From Candidatus Gemmiger excrementipullorum (GTDB taxonomy: Bacteria > Bacillota > Clostridia > Oscillospirales > Ruminococcaceae), in contig DXEI01000117.1 in the NCBI GenBank assembly GCA_019115045.1, positions 1-49,054 on the forward strand: DNA of 49,054 nt. The letters run 5' to 3'. A program made the position numbers and the translations under genes. The notes below the pieces were generated by a model. It had not been told where the DNA came from. It saw only the letters and a list, made by a program, of their open reading frames with translations, and made no database searches. Below are positions 1-9,489 of the stretch, piece by piece (position 1 is the stretch's first letter; each line of letters opens with the position of its first letter).

Positions 1-729
1 GCCGGCAACATCACGGCCAGCTTTTGGGGGCAGACGACCGGCACTGTCACGGCAGAACCTGCCCGCAGGGCAGAGGGCGTCGTCTGCATCGCATATTGCG
101 GCAGTGCCGACGACTGCCTGCCGGTTTTATACGAGAACGGCACGGCGCCCGGGGCGGTGGGGCGGCAGTGCGCGGTCTCGGCCGGGCTGGCGCGGCAGCT
201 GTTTGGCAGTGCCGACGTAGTAGGGCTTGCGGTCGTGCATGGCCGGGAACGCTACCATATCAGCGGCGTGTTCCGCGCCGAGGATGCCGTGCTGTTGTAC
301 CCCGGTACCGGCGGTTACACCTGTGCCGAGCTGCGCGGCGTATCGGCCGATACCCCCAAAGCCGACGCCGAACAGTGGTGCGCAGCCGCGGGCCTGGGCG
401 CGCCGCAGTGCATCGTGTACGGGCCGCAGCGCGCCTGGCTGGCGTCGGTGGTCAGCTGCCTGCCGCTGGCACTGTGCGTGCTGGGCGGGGCGTTCCTGTT
501 GCTGCGCGCAAGTTTGCGCTGGCCGCCGTTGGCGCGGCAGGGTGCGTGGCTGGCCGGGGCGCTTGCGCTGGCATGCCTGCTGCCTGCGGCGCTGCAAGCG
601 CTGCCGGGGTGGCTGATCCCGGCACGATGGAGCGATTTTTCGTTTTGGGAGCGCCTGGTCGAACAGATCCGCACCGCAGACCACGCCTGGCAGGCGGCGG
701 TGCGGTATTGGCGAGATATCGCGTTATAA
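1..729 (+). CDS. ABC transporter permease, MacB/FtsX-like (C-terminal part)
   Basis: The reading frame is open from the first base of the window to TAA at 727-729, so the 5' end lies outside. The visible 242 residues start in an extracytoplasmic region resembling the MacB periplasmic core: a stretch with SAGLARQLFGSADVVG, followed by RYHISGVF, matches the usual pattern of such permeases just before their last membrane segments. Two hydrophobic segments follow, at about residues 145-168 and 182-205. No ATP-binding partner is in view, so the substrate is unknown. An initiation codon inside the window (GTG at 157) would cut the domain in half and is not preferred. The family assignment rests on pattern, not on a catalytic motif. 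Confidence 0.6.
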   Translation, partial: AGNITASFWGQTTGTVTAEPARRAEGVVCIAYCGSADDCLPVLYENGTAPGAVGRQCAVSAGLARQLFGSADVVGLAVVHGRERYHISGVFRAEDAVLLYPGTGGYTCAELRGVSADTPKADAEQWCAAAGLGAPQCIVYGPQRAWLASVVSCLPLALCVLGGAFLLLRASLRWPPLARQGAWLAGALALACLLPAALQALPGWLIPARWSDFSFWERLVEQIRTADHAWQAAVRYWRDIAL

Positions 730-740
730 CACAAAACAAG

Positions 741-775
741 GCCCGCCGTCCGAAGGGGATGGCGGGCATGTTTTT
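741..775. terminator. Bidirectional intrinsic terminator between convergent genes
   Basis: An 11-bp stem (741-751 with 757-767, one G-T pair) and a short loop are followed by T5 at 771-775 on the plus strand and preceded by an A-rich stretch on the other side. It lies between the permease stop and the MATE stop and can serve both transcripts. Confidence 0.75.
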
Positions 776-807
776 GCACAAGTGTATGGGTGTACAGCAA
801 AACCGCT

Positions 808-2148
808 TTACAGAGCATCCCGCCTGCCGATGCTGTGCCGGTAGACGACCAGCGAGACCACCGCGGTGACGGCTTCGGTCAGCCAGAAGGCATGCCAGAC
901 ACCGTCCGGCCCCAGCAGGCGGCAGAGCCCCCAGGCCAGCGGCAGGATGACGACGGTATAGCGGCACAGCGAGATGACCAGTGACGGAAGGCCTTTGCCG
1001 AGGCCTTCCAGCGCGCCGGATGTCGCGACCGATACGGCCGAGACTAAGAACCCCAGGCTGATGATGCGCAGCGCATTTTGGCCGATGGCGACGGTCTCGG
1101 GGTTGGCGGTGAAGAGTGCGATCAGCGGGCCGGAAAATGCCATGCACAGCACGGTGCCCACCGCCATGATGCCGGCGCACAGCGCCATCGTCAGCTCATA
1201 GATGCGGCGCACGCGTTTGCGTTCGCCGGCGCCGTAGTTGTAGGCGATCAGCGGGCGCATGCCCTGCACGATGCCGCTGCCGGGCAGGTACAGGAAGGTC
1301 TGTAATTTATAGTAGATGCCCAGCACCACGACATAGCTTTGCGTGTACGCGGCCAGAATGGCGTTGAGGCAGGAGATCAGCAGCGACGGCAGCGCCATGT
1401 TGAGGATGGCCGGGACGCCCACGGCGTACAGCTGCGCGTCGATCTTGGGGGCGGGGCGCAGGCAGGCGCGCCGCACCCGCACCGGCAATGCGCAGCGGCA
1501 GTAAAATACCAGGTAGAGCACAAGCGTCAGCGTCTGCCCCAGGCCGGTGGCCAGCGCCGCGCCGGCAATGCCCAATTGCGGGAACGGCCCCAGCCCAAAG
1601 ATCAGCACCGGGTCCATGACGATGTTGCAAAGGGAGCCTGCCAGCAGGCCCAGCATCGTGATCTTCATGCTGCCGACGGCTTGGAAGATCTTTTCAAACG
1701 CCAGCGAACCCATGATGACGACAGAAAACGAAAACGCGATGGCAGCATAGGTGACGCCCATCTCCAGCACGGCGGCGTCCGAGGTGAACAGGCGCAAAAA
1801 GCCCGGTACGGCGGCGATGCTGAGCGCCGCGATCACCACGCCGTGCAAAAGCGATAACACCAGGCCGTGGGTGGCGGCGGTATCGGCGCGCTGCCGGTCG
1901 CCCGCGCCGAGGTGCCGCGCGATCTGCGCGTTGATGCCGACGCCGAAACCGATGGCGATGGCATTGATGAGGTTTTGCAGCGGGAACACCAGCGAGAGCG
2001 CGGTCATGGCGTCCTCGCTGATCTGCGCGACGAAAAAACTGTCCACGATGTTGTACAGCGCGTTGACGAGCATGGATACGACCATTGGCAGCGACATCGA
2101 GACCAGCAGCGGCAAGATGGGCCGTTCTTTCATAAACGTTGCGTCCAT
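808..2148 (-). CDS. MATE family multidrug/cation exporter
   Basis: The 446-residue product is an integral membrane protein with about twelve hydrophobic segments arranged as two similar halves, typical of MATE (MepA/NorM-like) drug:cation antiporters. The first segment reads LPMVVSMLVNALYNIVDSFF, and the second half carries PGSGIVQGMRPLIAYNYGAG, both characteristic of the family. Start choice: ATG at 2148 gives the usual N terminus (MDATFMKERPILPLL); a GTG at 2265 is also open in frame but lies inside the leader hairpin. The Shine-Dalgarno match before 2148 is weak (AGG) and is separated from ATG by a run of eight C. A second in-frame ATG at 2133 (MKERP) is possible. It is downstream of an AraC-type gene but has its own promoter. 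The exported substrate cannot be deduced. Confidence 0.9.
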   Translation of the reverse strand: MDATFMKERPILPLLVSMSLPMVVSMLVNALYNIVDSFFVAQISEDAMTALSLVFPLQNLINAIAIGFGVGINAQIARHLGAGDRQRADTAATHGLVLSLLHGVVIAALSIAAVPGFLRLFTSDAAVLEMGVTYAAIAFSFSVVIMGSLAFEKIFQAVGSMKITMLGLLAGSLCNIVMDPVLIFGLGPFPQLGIAGAALATGLGQTLTLVLYLVFYCRCALPVRVRRACLRPAPKIDAQLYAVGVPAILNMALPSLLISCLNAILAAYTQSYVVVLGIYYKLQTFLYLPGSGIVQGMRPLIAYNYGAGERKRVRRIYELTMALCAGIMAVGTVLCMAFSGPLIALFTANPETVAIGQNALRIISLGFLVSAVSVATSGALEGLGKGLPSLVISLCRYTVVILPLAWGLCRLLGPDGVWHAFWLTEAVTAVVSLVVYRHSIGRRDAL

Positions 2149-2156
2149 GGGGGGGG
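2149..2156 (-). repeat. C8 homopolymer directly before the MATE start codon
   Basis: On the coding (minus) strand eight consecutive C sit between the weak AGG ribosome-binding site and ATG 2148. Length changes here would alter only the ribosome-site spacing, not the reading frame. Confidence 0.85.
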
Positions 2157-2189
2157 ACCTGCCTTTCTGTTTGCATAAAAAGTCCCAGC

Positions 2190-2234
2190 AAAAAAGCCAC
2201 ACAATGATCTCTGCCAGAGAGATCATTGTGTGGC
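2190..2234 (-). terminator. Terminator-like hairpin in the MATE leader (possible attenuator)
   Basis: On the minus strand a perfect 17-bp stem (arms 2218-2234 and 2196-2212) closes a 5-base loop and is followed by six T (2195-2190). It lies about 40 bases downstream of a good promoter and about 40 bases before the MATE start, so it interrupts the leader rather than following a gene. A leader segment at 2260-2265 reads GTGTGG and could pair with CCACAC at the foot of the stem, which would be a minimal antiterminator. It might instead simply end the araC-type transcript. Confidence 0.75.
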
Positions 2235-2282
2235 GAAAAGTAGCCGAAACTGTAAAATTCCACACGGTGTTTTAGTGTTTTT

Positions 2283-2311
2283 ACCATAGCACAAGCCGGC
2301 GGGGATGTCAA
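2283..2311 (-). promoter_or_regulatory. Sigma-A promoter for the MATE gene
   Basis: On the minus strand TTGACA (2311-2306) and TATGGT (2288-2283) are separated by exactly 17 bases. It lies between the AraC-type stop at 2333 and the leader hairpin, so it drives the MATE gene independently. Confidence 0.8.
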
Positions 2312-2332
2312 GCCCGAGGGCGCTGGCAAATC

Positions 2333-3193
2333 TCACCACTGGCGGCGGTATTCGCCGGGGGCGATGCCTTCGACCTTTTTGAACAGCCGGGCAAAATAGT
2401 TGGCGTCCGCCAGCCCGCATTCCAGCGCGATGGCCTCGACGCTGTCGTCGGTAAAGCGCAGCATCCGCTTGGCCTGGGTGATGCGCAGCTGCGCCAGGTA
2501 GTTGCTGATCGACTGGCCGAACTCCTCTTTAAAAACACGGGTCAGGTAAAATTTGTTGATGTAGAACCGCTCGGCCAATGCGTCCAGCGTGATCTTCTCG
2601 GCAAAATGGGCGTCAAGATAGTCCTTGACTTCCTGCGCGCTGCGCCGCTTGCCGTGCGTGGTGCGCGCGGCGCCGGGACGCCAGCCGTCCTCCATCAGCT
2701 GCGTCAGCAGCGCAAACAATTCGCTGCACAGGCGCATATCGCGCACATGGTCCTCGCCGGAGGCCGTTTCGTAGATCTCTTGCAACAGGGTGCGGTACCG
2801 TTCGGGGCAGGCTGCGCGGAAAGCAGGCTGGCCGCCGCGTTCCTGGTATTTTTTGTAGATGGCCCCCATATTGGGGCCGTAGAAGTGCGCCCAGCGCAGC
2901 CGCCACAGGTCCTGCCCGGTGCGGTGCTCATACGGGATGCGGCAGTCCAAAAAGACGCAGTCGCCCGCCTGCAGGTCGTGCCGGGTGCCTGCATAGGTCA
3001 GCGTGCCGGAACCCTGCTCGACAAGGAAAACCAGGTAGGACGCAAGGCCCTGGCGCGCGCTGGCGTGCGGCGCGCGCGCCTGCAGGCTGCCGGCCTCCTG
3101 CAAATGCAGCAAGCTGCTGCGCGCAAAAGACGAAGGCGTATACAAAAGGCGGCGCGAATGTACGAGCTCGCCGTCAAACAACGGTTGATCCAT
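2333..3193 (-). CDS. AraC family transcriptional regulator
   Basis: The 286-residue protein has an N-terminal cupin-like ligand-binding region (about residues 30-120, with GSGTLTYAG and LQAGDCVFLD strands) and a C-terminal double helix-turn-helix AraC DNA-binding domain (about residues 185-285, including the ITLDALAERFYINKFYLTRV helix pair and the closing YFARLFKKVEGIAPGEYR motif). Such proteins usually respond to sugars or signal molecules and bind near their own promoter. The start at 3193 has a clear AGGAGGG site nine bases upstream. It is divergent from the GDP-fucose operon across about 170 bases and upstream of the MATE gene on the same strand; either could be its target, but no operator is visible. 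Confidence 0.92.
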   Translation of the reverse strand: MDQPLFDGELVHSRRLLYTPSSFARSSLLHLQEAGSLQARAPHASARQGLASYLVFLVEQGSGTLTYAGTRHDLQAGDCVFLDCRIPYEHRTGQDLWRLRWAHFYGPNMGAIYKKYQERGGQPAFRAACPERYRTLLQEIYETASGEDHVRDMRLCSELFALLTQLMEDGWRPGAARTTHGKRRSAQEVKDYLDAHFAEKITLDALAERFYINKFYLTRVFKEEFGQSISNYLAQLRITQAKRMLRFTDDSVEAIALECGLADANYFARLFKKVEGIAPGEYRRQW

Positions 3194-3215
3194 GGCGTGG
3201 TCCCTCCTGCAGAAC

Positions 3216-3221
3216 AGTATA
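3216..3221 (-). promoter_or_regulatory. Candidate -10 box for the AraC-type gene
   Basis: TATACT on the minus strand lies about 23 bases upstream of the start codon. No good -35 hexamer is found at 16-18 bases, which is common for activator-dependent promoters. On the plus strand TATAAT (3235-3240) and TACAAT (3288-3293) are possible -10 boxes for the divergent gmd operon, also without a good -35. Confidence 0.4.
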
Positions 3222-3363
3222 GCAAAAAAGTCAATATAATGCTAGTGCTTTGCAAGATTTACCCTACCGCCCCGGCAAAAAACACAGTACAATAGCACAT
3301 AGTAAGCAATACCCTGCACGGTATGGCAGGGTCGTCACCCAGCAAGAAAGGCGGCATAATTGT

Positions 3364-4452
3364 ATGAAAAAAGCTCTTATCACCGGCGTGACCGGGCAGG
3401 ACGGCAGTTATCTGGCAGAATTTCTGCTGGAAAAAGGCTATGATGTGCACGGCATGATCCGGCGTTCCTCGGTCGATTACCGCGAACGCATCGCCCACCT
3501 GGAAGGGCACGAACGGTTCCACCTGCATTACGGCGACCTGGGCGATTCCATGAGCCTGCTGTCGGTCATCGGGCGTGTGCGCCCCGATGAGATCTACAAC
3601 CTGGCGGCGCAAAGCCATGTGCAGGTCAGCTTTGATGTGCCGGAGTTTACGGCCGATGTCGACGCTACCGGCGTGCTGCGCGTGCTCGAGGCTGTGCGCC
3701 TGTGCGGCCTGGCCGAGACCTGCCGCATCTACCAGGCGTCCACCAGCGAGCTGTACGGCAAGGTCGAGCAGGTGCCCCAAAACGAGGAGACGCCGTTCCA
3801 CCCCTACAGCCCCTATGCCGTGGCCAAGCAGTACGGGTTCTGGATCACCAAAGAATACCGCGAAGCCTACCATATGTTCTGCTGCTCGGGCATTTTGTTC
3901 AACCATGAATCCGAGCGCCGCGGCGAGACCTTCGTCACCCGCAAGATCACGCTGGCGGCCGCCCGCATCGCCCAGGGCAAGCAGGACAAATTGTACCTGG
4001 GCAACCTTTCCAGCCTGCGCGACTGGGGCTACGCCAAAGACTATGTCGAGTGTATGTGGCTGATCCTGCAAAACGACAAGCCGGAGGATTTCGTCATCGC
4101 CACCGGCGTGCAGCACAGCGTGCGGGAGTTCTGCCAGCTGGCCTTCCACTATGCCGGCATCGAGCTTGCGTTTACCGGCGAAGGGCTGGAGGAAAAAGGC
4201 ATCGACAAAGCCACCGGCAAGGTGCTTGTCGAAGTCAGCCCTGATTTCTACCGCCCCACCGACGTTGTCAACCTGTGGGGCGACCCGTCTAAAGCCAAGC
4301 GTGAGCTGGGGTGGAACCCCACCAAGACGAGCTTTGAGCAGCTGGTCAAGATCATGGTGGACCATGATATGAAAAAAGTGGCGGTCGAGCGGGCCGAGGA
4401 ACACCTCAAGACCAACCTGGCCGAATACCTGGAAAAAGGCGTGATCAAATAA
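3364..4452 (+). CDS. gmd: GDP-mannose 4,6-dehydratase
   Basis: This 362-residue short-chain dehydratase converts GDP-D-mannose to GDP-4-keto-6-deoxy-D-mannose, the first dedicated step to GDP-L-fucose. The NADP-binding glycine motif GVTGQDGSY is at residues 8-16, followed by the RRSS segment typical of Gmd. The catalytic Y151-x3-K155 lies in [12 protein letters not shown], and the family signature STSELYG and the substrate-binding segment [18 protein letters not shown] are intact. Start ATG 3364 is preceded by AAAGGCGG; the upstream open frame to 3250 has no family similarity. It is the first gene of a three-gene operon with fcl and manC, and length is normal for the family. Confidence 0.97.
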   Translation: MKKALITGVTGQDGSYLAEFLLEKGYDVHGMIRRSSVDYRERIAHLEGHERFHLHYGDLGDSMSLLSVIGRVRPDEIYNLAAQSHVQVSFDVPEFTADVDATGVLRVLEAVRLCGLAETCRIYQASTSELYGKVEQVPQNEETPFHPYSPYAVAKQYGFWITKEYREAYHMFCCSGILFNHESERRGETFVTRKITLAAARIAQGKQDKLYLGNLSSLRDWGYAKDYVECMWLILQNDKPEDFVIATGVQHSVREFCQLAFHYAGIELAFTGEGLEEKGIDKATGKVLVEVSPDFYRPTDVVNLWGDPSKAKRELGWNPTKTSFEQLVKIMVDHDMKKVAVERAEEHLKTNLAEYLEKGVIK

Positions 4453-4525
4453 AGCGGCGTAGTTTCTCCACTTTGGCAGCAAAACGAACCGATACGATAA
4501 CAGCACAGAAAGAAGACGAACTGAT

Positions 4526-5470
4526 ATGATGGAAAAGAACGCCAAAATTTATGTGGCCGGCCACCGCGGCATGGTGGGCAGCGCCATCGTGCGCGAACTG
4601 CAGCGCCAGGGCTACACGAACATCATCACGCGCACCCACAAAGAGCTGGACCTCTGCCGCCAGGCGGACGTGGAGGCGTTTTTTGCGCAGGAAAAGCCCG
4701 AGTATGTCTTTTTGGCGGCCGCCAAGGTCGGCGGCATCGTGGCCAATGAGCAGGCGCTGGCGGATTTCATGTACGATAACATGACGCTGGAGATGAACGT
4801 GATCCACGCGGCGTGGCAGAACGGCTGCAAAAAGCTGGAGTTTTTGGGTTCCAGCTGCATCTACCCGCGGCTGGCGCCCCAGCCCATGAAAGAGGACTGC
4901 CTGCTGACCGGCGCGCTGGAAAAGACCAACGAAGCCTACGCGCTGGCCAAGATCTCGGGCCTGAAATACTGTGAGTTCCTCAACCGCCAGTACGGCACCG
5001 GCTATATCAGCGTCATGCCCACGAATCTGTACGGCCCCAACGATAACTACCACCCCACGCACAGCCATGTGGTGCCGGCGCTGATCCGCCGTTTCCACGA
5101 AGCGAAAGAGCAAAACCTGCCCGGCGTGACCTGCTGGGGCGACGGCAGCCCGCTGCGCGAGTTTTTGTATGTGGACGACCTGGCCAACCTGTGTGTGTTT
5201 TTGATGAACCATTACTCCGGCAACGAGACGGTCAACGCCGGCACCGGCAAGGAGCTGACCATCAAGGAACTGACGGAACTGGTGGCCAAAGTCGTGGGGT
5301 ATACCGGCAAGATCGAGTGGGACCCCACCAAACCCAACGGCACGCCGCGCAAACTCCTGGACGTCAGCAAGGCGACCGCCCTGGGCTGGACGTACAAGAC
5401 CGAGCTGGAGGACGGCCTGCGCCTGGCGTATGAAGATTTCCTGCATAACCCCATGCGTGCCGAGCGATAA
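4526..5470 (+). CDS. fcl: GDP-L-fucose synthase
   Basis: The 314-residue epimerase/reductase uses NADPH to turn the Gmd product into GDP-L-fucose. The Rossmann motif GHRGMVGS is near residues 11-18, LGSSCIYP supplies the active-site serine and cysteine region, and the Y-x3-K catalytic pair is in NEAYALAK. The segment [14 protein letters not shown] and the histidine-rich [10 protein letters not shown] region are typical of WcaG/Fcl. It follows gmd after 73 bases and precedes manC by 32, consistent with one transcript. The start has a second ATG next to it only through MM at the N terminus; AGAAAGAAG upstream serves as the ribosome site. Confidence 0.96.
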   Translation: MMEKNAKIYVAGHRGMVGSAIVRELQRQGYTNIITRTHKELDLCRQADVEAFFAQEKPEYVFLAAAKVGGIVANEQALADFMYDNMTLEMNVIHAAWQNGCKKLEFLGSSCIYPRLAPQPMKEDCLLTGALEKTNEAYALAKISGLKYCEFLNRQYGTGYISVMPTNLYGPNDNYHPTHSHVVPALIRRFHEAKEQNLPGVTCWGDGSPLREFLYVDDLANLCVFLMNHYSGNETVNAGTGKELTIKELTELVAKVVGYTGKIEWDPTKPNGTPRKLLDVSKATALGWTYKTELEDGLRLAYEDFLHNPMRAER

Positions 5471-5502
5471 CTGCCCGGAAGATACACGATAGGAGGACTG
5501 CT

Positions 5503-6840
5503 ATGAACATTATTTTGCTTTCCGGCGGGTCCGGCAAACGGCTGTGGCCGCTGTCCAACGACATCCGCTCCAAGCAGTTCATCAAAATTTTCAAGACGGC
5601 CGACGGGTATGAGTCGATGGTGCAGCGCGTCTACCGCCAGATCAAAGAGGTGGACCCCGCAGCCACCGTGACCATCGCCACCAGCAAGACGCAGGTCAGT
5701 TCCATCCACAACCAGCTGGGCGATTCCGTCGGCGTCTGTGTGGAACCCTGCCGCCGCGATACCTTCCCGGCCATCGCGCTGGCGTCCGCCTACCTGCACG
5801 ACGTCAAGGGCGTCGCGCCGCAGGAGCCGGTCGTCGTCTGCCCGGTGGACCCCTATGTCAACAACGATTACTTTGAAGCGCTGCACACGCTCTCGCAGCT
5901 GGCGCAGCAGGGGGCGGCCAACCTGACGCTGATGGGCATCGAGCCGACTTACCCCAGCGAGAAATACGGCTATATCATCCCCGAAACGTCCGACGCTGTC
6001 AGCAAAGTCAAGACTTTTAAAGAAAAGCCGGACGCCAAAACGGCGGCCGAATATATCGCGCAGGGCGCATTGTGGAACGGCGGCGTGTTTGCCTACCGCC
6101 TGGGCTATGTGCTGGACCGCGCCCATGAACTGATCGAGTTTGACGGTTACCAGGACCTGTACGACAAGTACGCGACGCTGCGCAAGATCAGCTTTGACTA
6201 TGCGGTGGTGGAAAAGGAGCCCAACATCCAGGTCATGCGCTTTGCCGGCCAGTGGAAGGATATGGGCACCTGGAACACGCTGACCGAAGCGATGGAGGAA
6301 CCCGGCATCGGCAAGGCGATCCTGAACGACAGCTGCCGCAACGTCCATGTGCTCAACGAGTTGGATGTGCCGGTTTTGTGCATGGGCCTACAGGATGTCG
6401 TGGTCTCGGCCAGCCCGGAGGGGATCCTGGTCTCGGACAAAGAACAGTCCAGCTACATCAAACCGTTCGTCGACGCCATCGACCAGCAGATCATGTTTGC
6501 CGAAAAGTCCTGGGGCAGTTTCCGCGTGCTGGATATTGAGGACGAGAGCCTGACCATCAAGGTCACGCTCAACCCCGGGCACAGCATGAACTACCACAGC
6601 CACCAGCGCCGCGATGAGGTGTGGACGGTCATTTCCGGCCGCGGCCGCGCCGTCGTCGATGGCGTGGAACGCCCGGTGCAGGCAGGCGATATCGTGCGCA
6701 TGCCGGCCGGCTGCCGCCATACCATTCTGGCGGACAGTGAACTGAAACTGATCGAGGTGCAGCTGGGGCGCGAGATCAGCGTGCAGGACAAAGAAAAGTT
6801 TCCGCTTGAGATCGTATCCCACGGTAAAGAAAAAGCGTAA
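5503..6840 (+). CDS. manC: Mannose-1-phosphate guanylyltransferase, probably bifunctional with mannose-6-phosphate isomerase
   Basis: The 445-residue protein makes GDP-mannose from mannose-1-phosphate and GTP, feeding the two preceding enzymes. The nucleotidyltransferase motif GGSGKRLWP is at residues 8-16 and FKEKPDAKTA with NGGVFAY marks the sugar-binding region. A C-terminal cupin (about residues 345-430, with SMNYHSHQRRDEVW and IVRMPAGCRHTI) is the type II phosphomannose isomerase domain, which gives fructose-6-phosphate entry into the pathway. AGGAGG lies just upstream of ATG. With gmd and fcl the operon holds the whole route from mannose phosphates to GDP-L-fucose; a phosphomannomutase is not in the window, and no fucosyltransferase is visible either. 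Confidence 0.93.
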   Translation: MNIILLSGGSGKRLWPLSNDIRSKQFIKIFKTADGYESMVQRVYRQIKEVDPAATVTIATSKTQVSSIHNQLGDSVGVCVEPCRRDTFPAIALASAYLHDVKGVAPQEPVVVCPVDPYVNNDYFEALHTLSQLAQQGAANLTLMGIEPTYPSEKYGYIIPETSDAVSKVKTFKEKPDAKTAAEYIAQGALWNGGVFAYRLGYVLDRAHELIEFDGYQDLYDKYATLRKISFDYAVVEKEPNIQVMRFAGQWKDMGTWNTLTEAMEEPGIGKAILNDSCRNVHVLNELDVPVLCMGLQDVVVSASPEGILVSDKEQSSYIKPFVDAIDQQIMFAEKSWGSFRVLDIEDESLTIKVTLNPGHSMNYHSHQRRDEVWTVISGRGRAVVDGVERPVQAGDIVRMPAGCRHTILADSELKLIEVQLGREISVQDKEKFPLEIVSHGKEKA

Positions 6841-6912
6841 CACGCCAGGCGGGCCGCAAGTGGTAGCAAACCGGCGGCAGGGGACACTGTGTACTTTTTG
6901 TGCGGCAAGGGG

Positions 6913-6940
6913 TTGACTTGCGCACAAAAATCTGTATAAT
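6913..6940 (+). promoter_or_regulatory. Promoter of tRNA-Thr
   Basis: TTGACT (6913-6918) and a perfect TATAAT (6935-6940) are spaced by 16 bases, 17 bases before the first tRNA nucleotide. Confidence 0.88.
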
Positions 6941-6957
6941 AGTAGTGTTCCTTGTGC

Positions 6958-7033
6958 GCTAGTATGGCTCAGTTGGTAGAGCAGCTGATTCGTAATCAGC
7001 AGGTCGTCGGTTCAAGTCCGACTACTAGCTCCA
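6958..7033 (+). tRNA. tRNA-Thr (anticodon CGT)
   Basis: A complete 76-base cloverleaf can be drawn: acceptor stem GCTAGTA/TACTAGC, D stem GCTC/GAGC, anticodon stem GCTGA/TCAGC around loop TTCGTAA, and T stem GTCGG/CCGAC around TTCAAGT. The anticodon CGT reads ACG (Thr). The 3' CCA is encoded. It stands alone with its own promoter and terminator. Confidence 0.97.
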
Positions 7034-7039
7034 AAGAAA

Positions 7040-7084
7040 AAGCGCCGCAGCGTTGGTTTTTGCCACGCTGCGGCGCTTGCTTTT
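7040..7084 (+). terminator. Terminator of tRNA-Thr
   Basis: A 13-bp GC-rich stem (7041-7053 with 7065-7077) is followed by TTGC and TTTT at 7081-7084. It begins eight bases after the tRNA. Confidence 0.88.
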
Positions 7085-7150
7085 ACAGAGCTGCGGGTTT
7101 GACTACTTTTGTAAAAATCAGCTGCGATAAAAAGCGGGCCGGCAGGCAAC

Positions 7151-7220
7151 AAAAAAAGACCGTCCAGGTCTGCTGGGCTCTACGGCCCTGGCTGCAAAGC
7201 AGCCGTCGCCTGCAACGGTC
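7151..7220 (-). ncRNA. Candidate stand-alone structured small RNA, family not recognised
   Basis: On the minus strand about 70 bases fold into a closed three-way junction ending in T7. The outer stem pairs 7215-7220 (GACCGT) with 7158-7163 (ACGGTC); it continues as CAGG/CCTG (7209-7212 with 7165-7168). Two hairpins branch from it: GCAGCC/GGCTGC around three bases (7190-7204) and GGGC/GCCC around six bases (7175-7188). The T7 follows the outer stem directly, so the whole fold acts as the terminator. An extended -10 promoter places the predicted transcription start at 7220, the first base of the outer stem. No open reading frame with a ribosome site is present. It does not match tRNA or the conserved SRP RNA core. 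Confidence 0.6.
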
Positions 7221-7226
7221 ACCTTG

Positions 7227-7255
7227 ATCATAACAGAACGTCGCCCGAAAAGCAA
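7227..7255 (-). promoter_or_regulatory. Promoter of the small RNA
   Basis: On the minus strand TTGCTT (7255-7250), 17 bases, then TATGAT (7232-7227) preceded by TG one base away (extended -10). Expected start is about 7220. Confidence 0.65.
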
Positions 7256-7325
7256 GTGCGCTGCGCGCCGCTGCGGACGGGAAATTTGTTCACAAAAATT
7301 TTATAGACAAATCGGCGCAAACCTC

Positions 7326-7354
7326 TTGATTTTTTGCAGCAAAGTGGGTATTAT
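7326..7354 (+). promoter_or_regulatory. Sigma-A promoter of groESL
   Basis: TTGATT (7326-7331), 17 bases, TATTAT (7349-7354). The CIRCE operator begins five bases downstream and so covers the transcription start. Confidence 0.82.
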
Positions 7355-7358
7355 AGTT

Positions 7359-7716
<358 letters not shown>

Positions 7717-7747
7717 ACCGGCCGCTTCCTCAAAACGCTTTTTGTGA

Positions 7748-9403
<1,656 letters not shown>

Positions 9404-9435
9404 TACCGCACCGCGCGGCCTGAAACGCAAAACAT

Positions 9436-9467
9436 AAAAGCCCGGGACCTCAGGGTCCCGGGCTTTT
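9436..9467. terminator. Terminator after groEL, bidirectional
   Basis: AAAAGCCCGGGACC pairs with GGTCCCGGGCTTTT around a 4-base loop. The A-run before and T-run after it make it usable by the convergent gene at 9490 as well. Confidence 0.9.
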
Positions 9468-9489
9468 GCTGTGTGTGGTAGCGGTTTGA

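Noticed and set aside
7097-7126. Plus-strand promoter TTGACT-N18-TGCGAT after the tRNA terminator
   Set aside because: The -10 is poor and the transcript would only run antisense through the small RNA; no gene or terminator supports it.
7151-7220. SRP (4.5S) RNA as identity of the small RNA
   Set aside because: An AGCAG element follows one hairpin, but the conserved GGAA-type loop and the symmetric internal loop of helix 8 are missing and the fold is a three-way junction.
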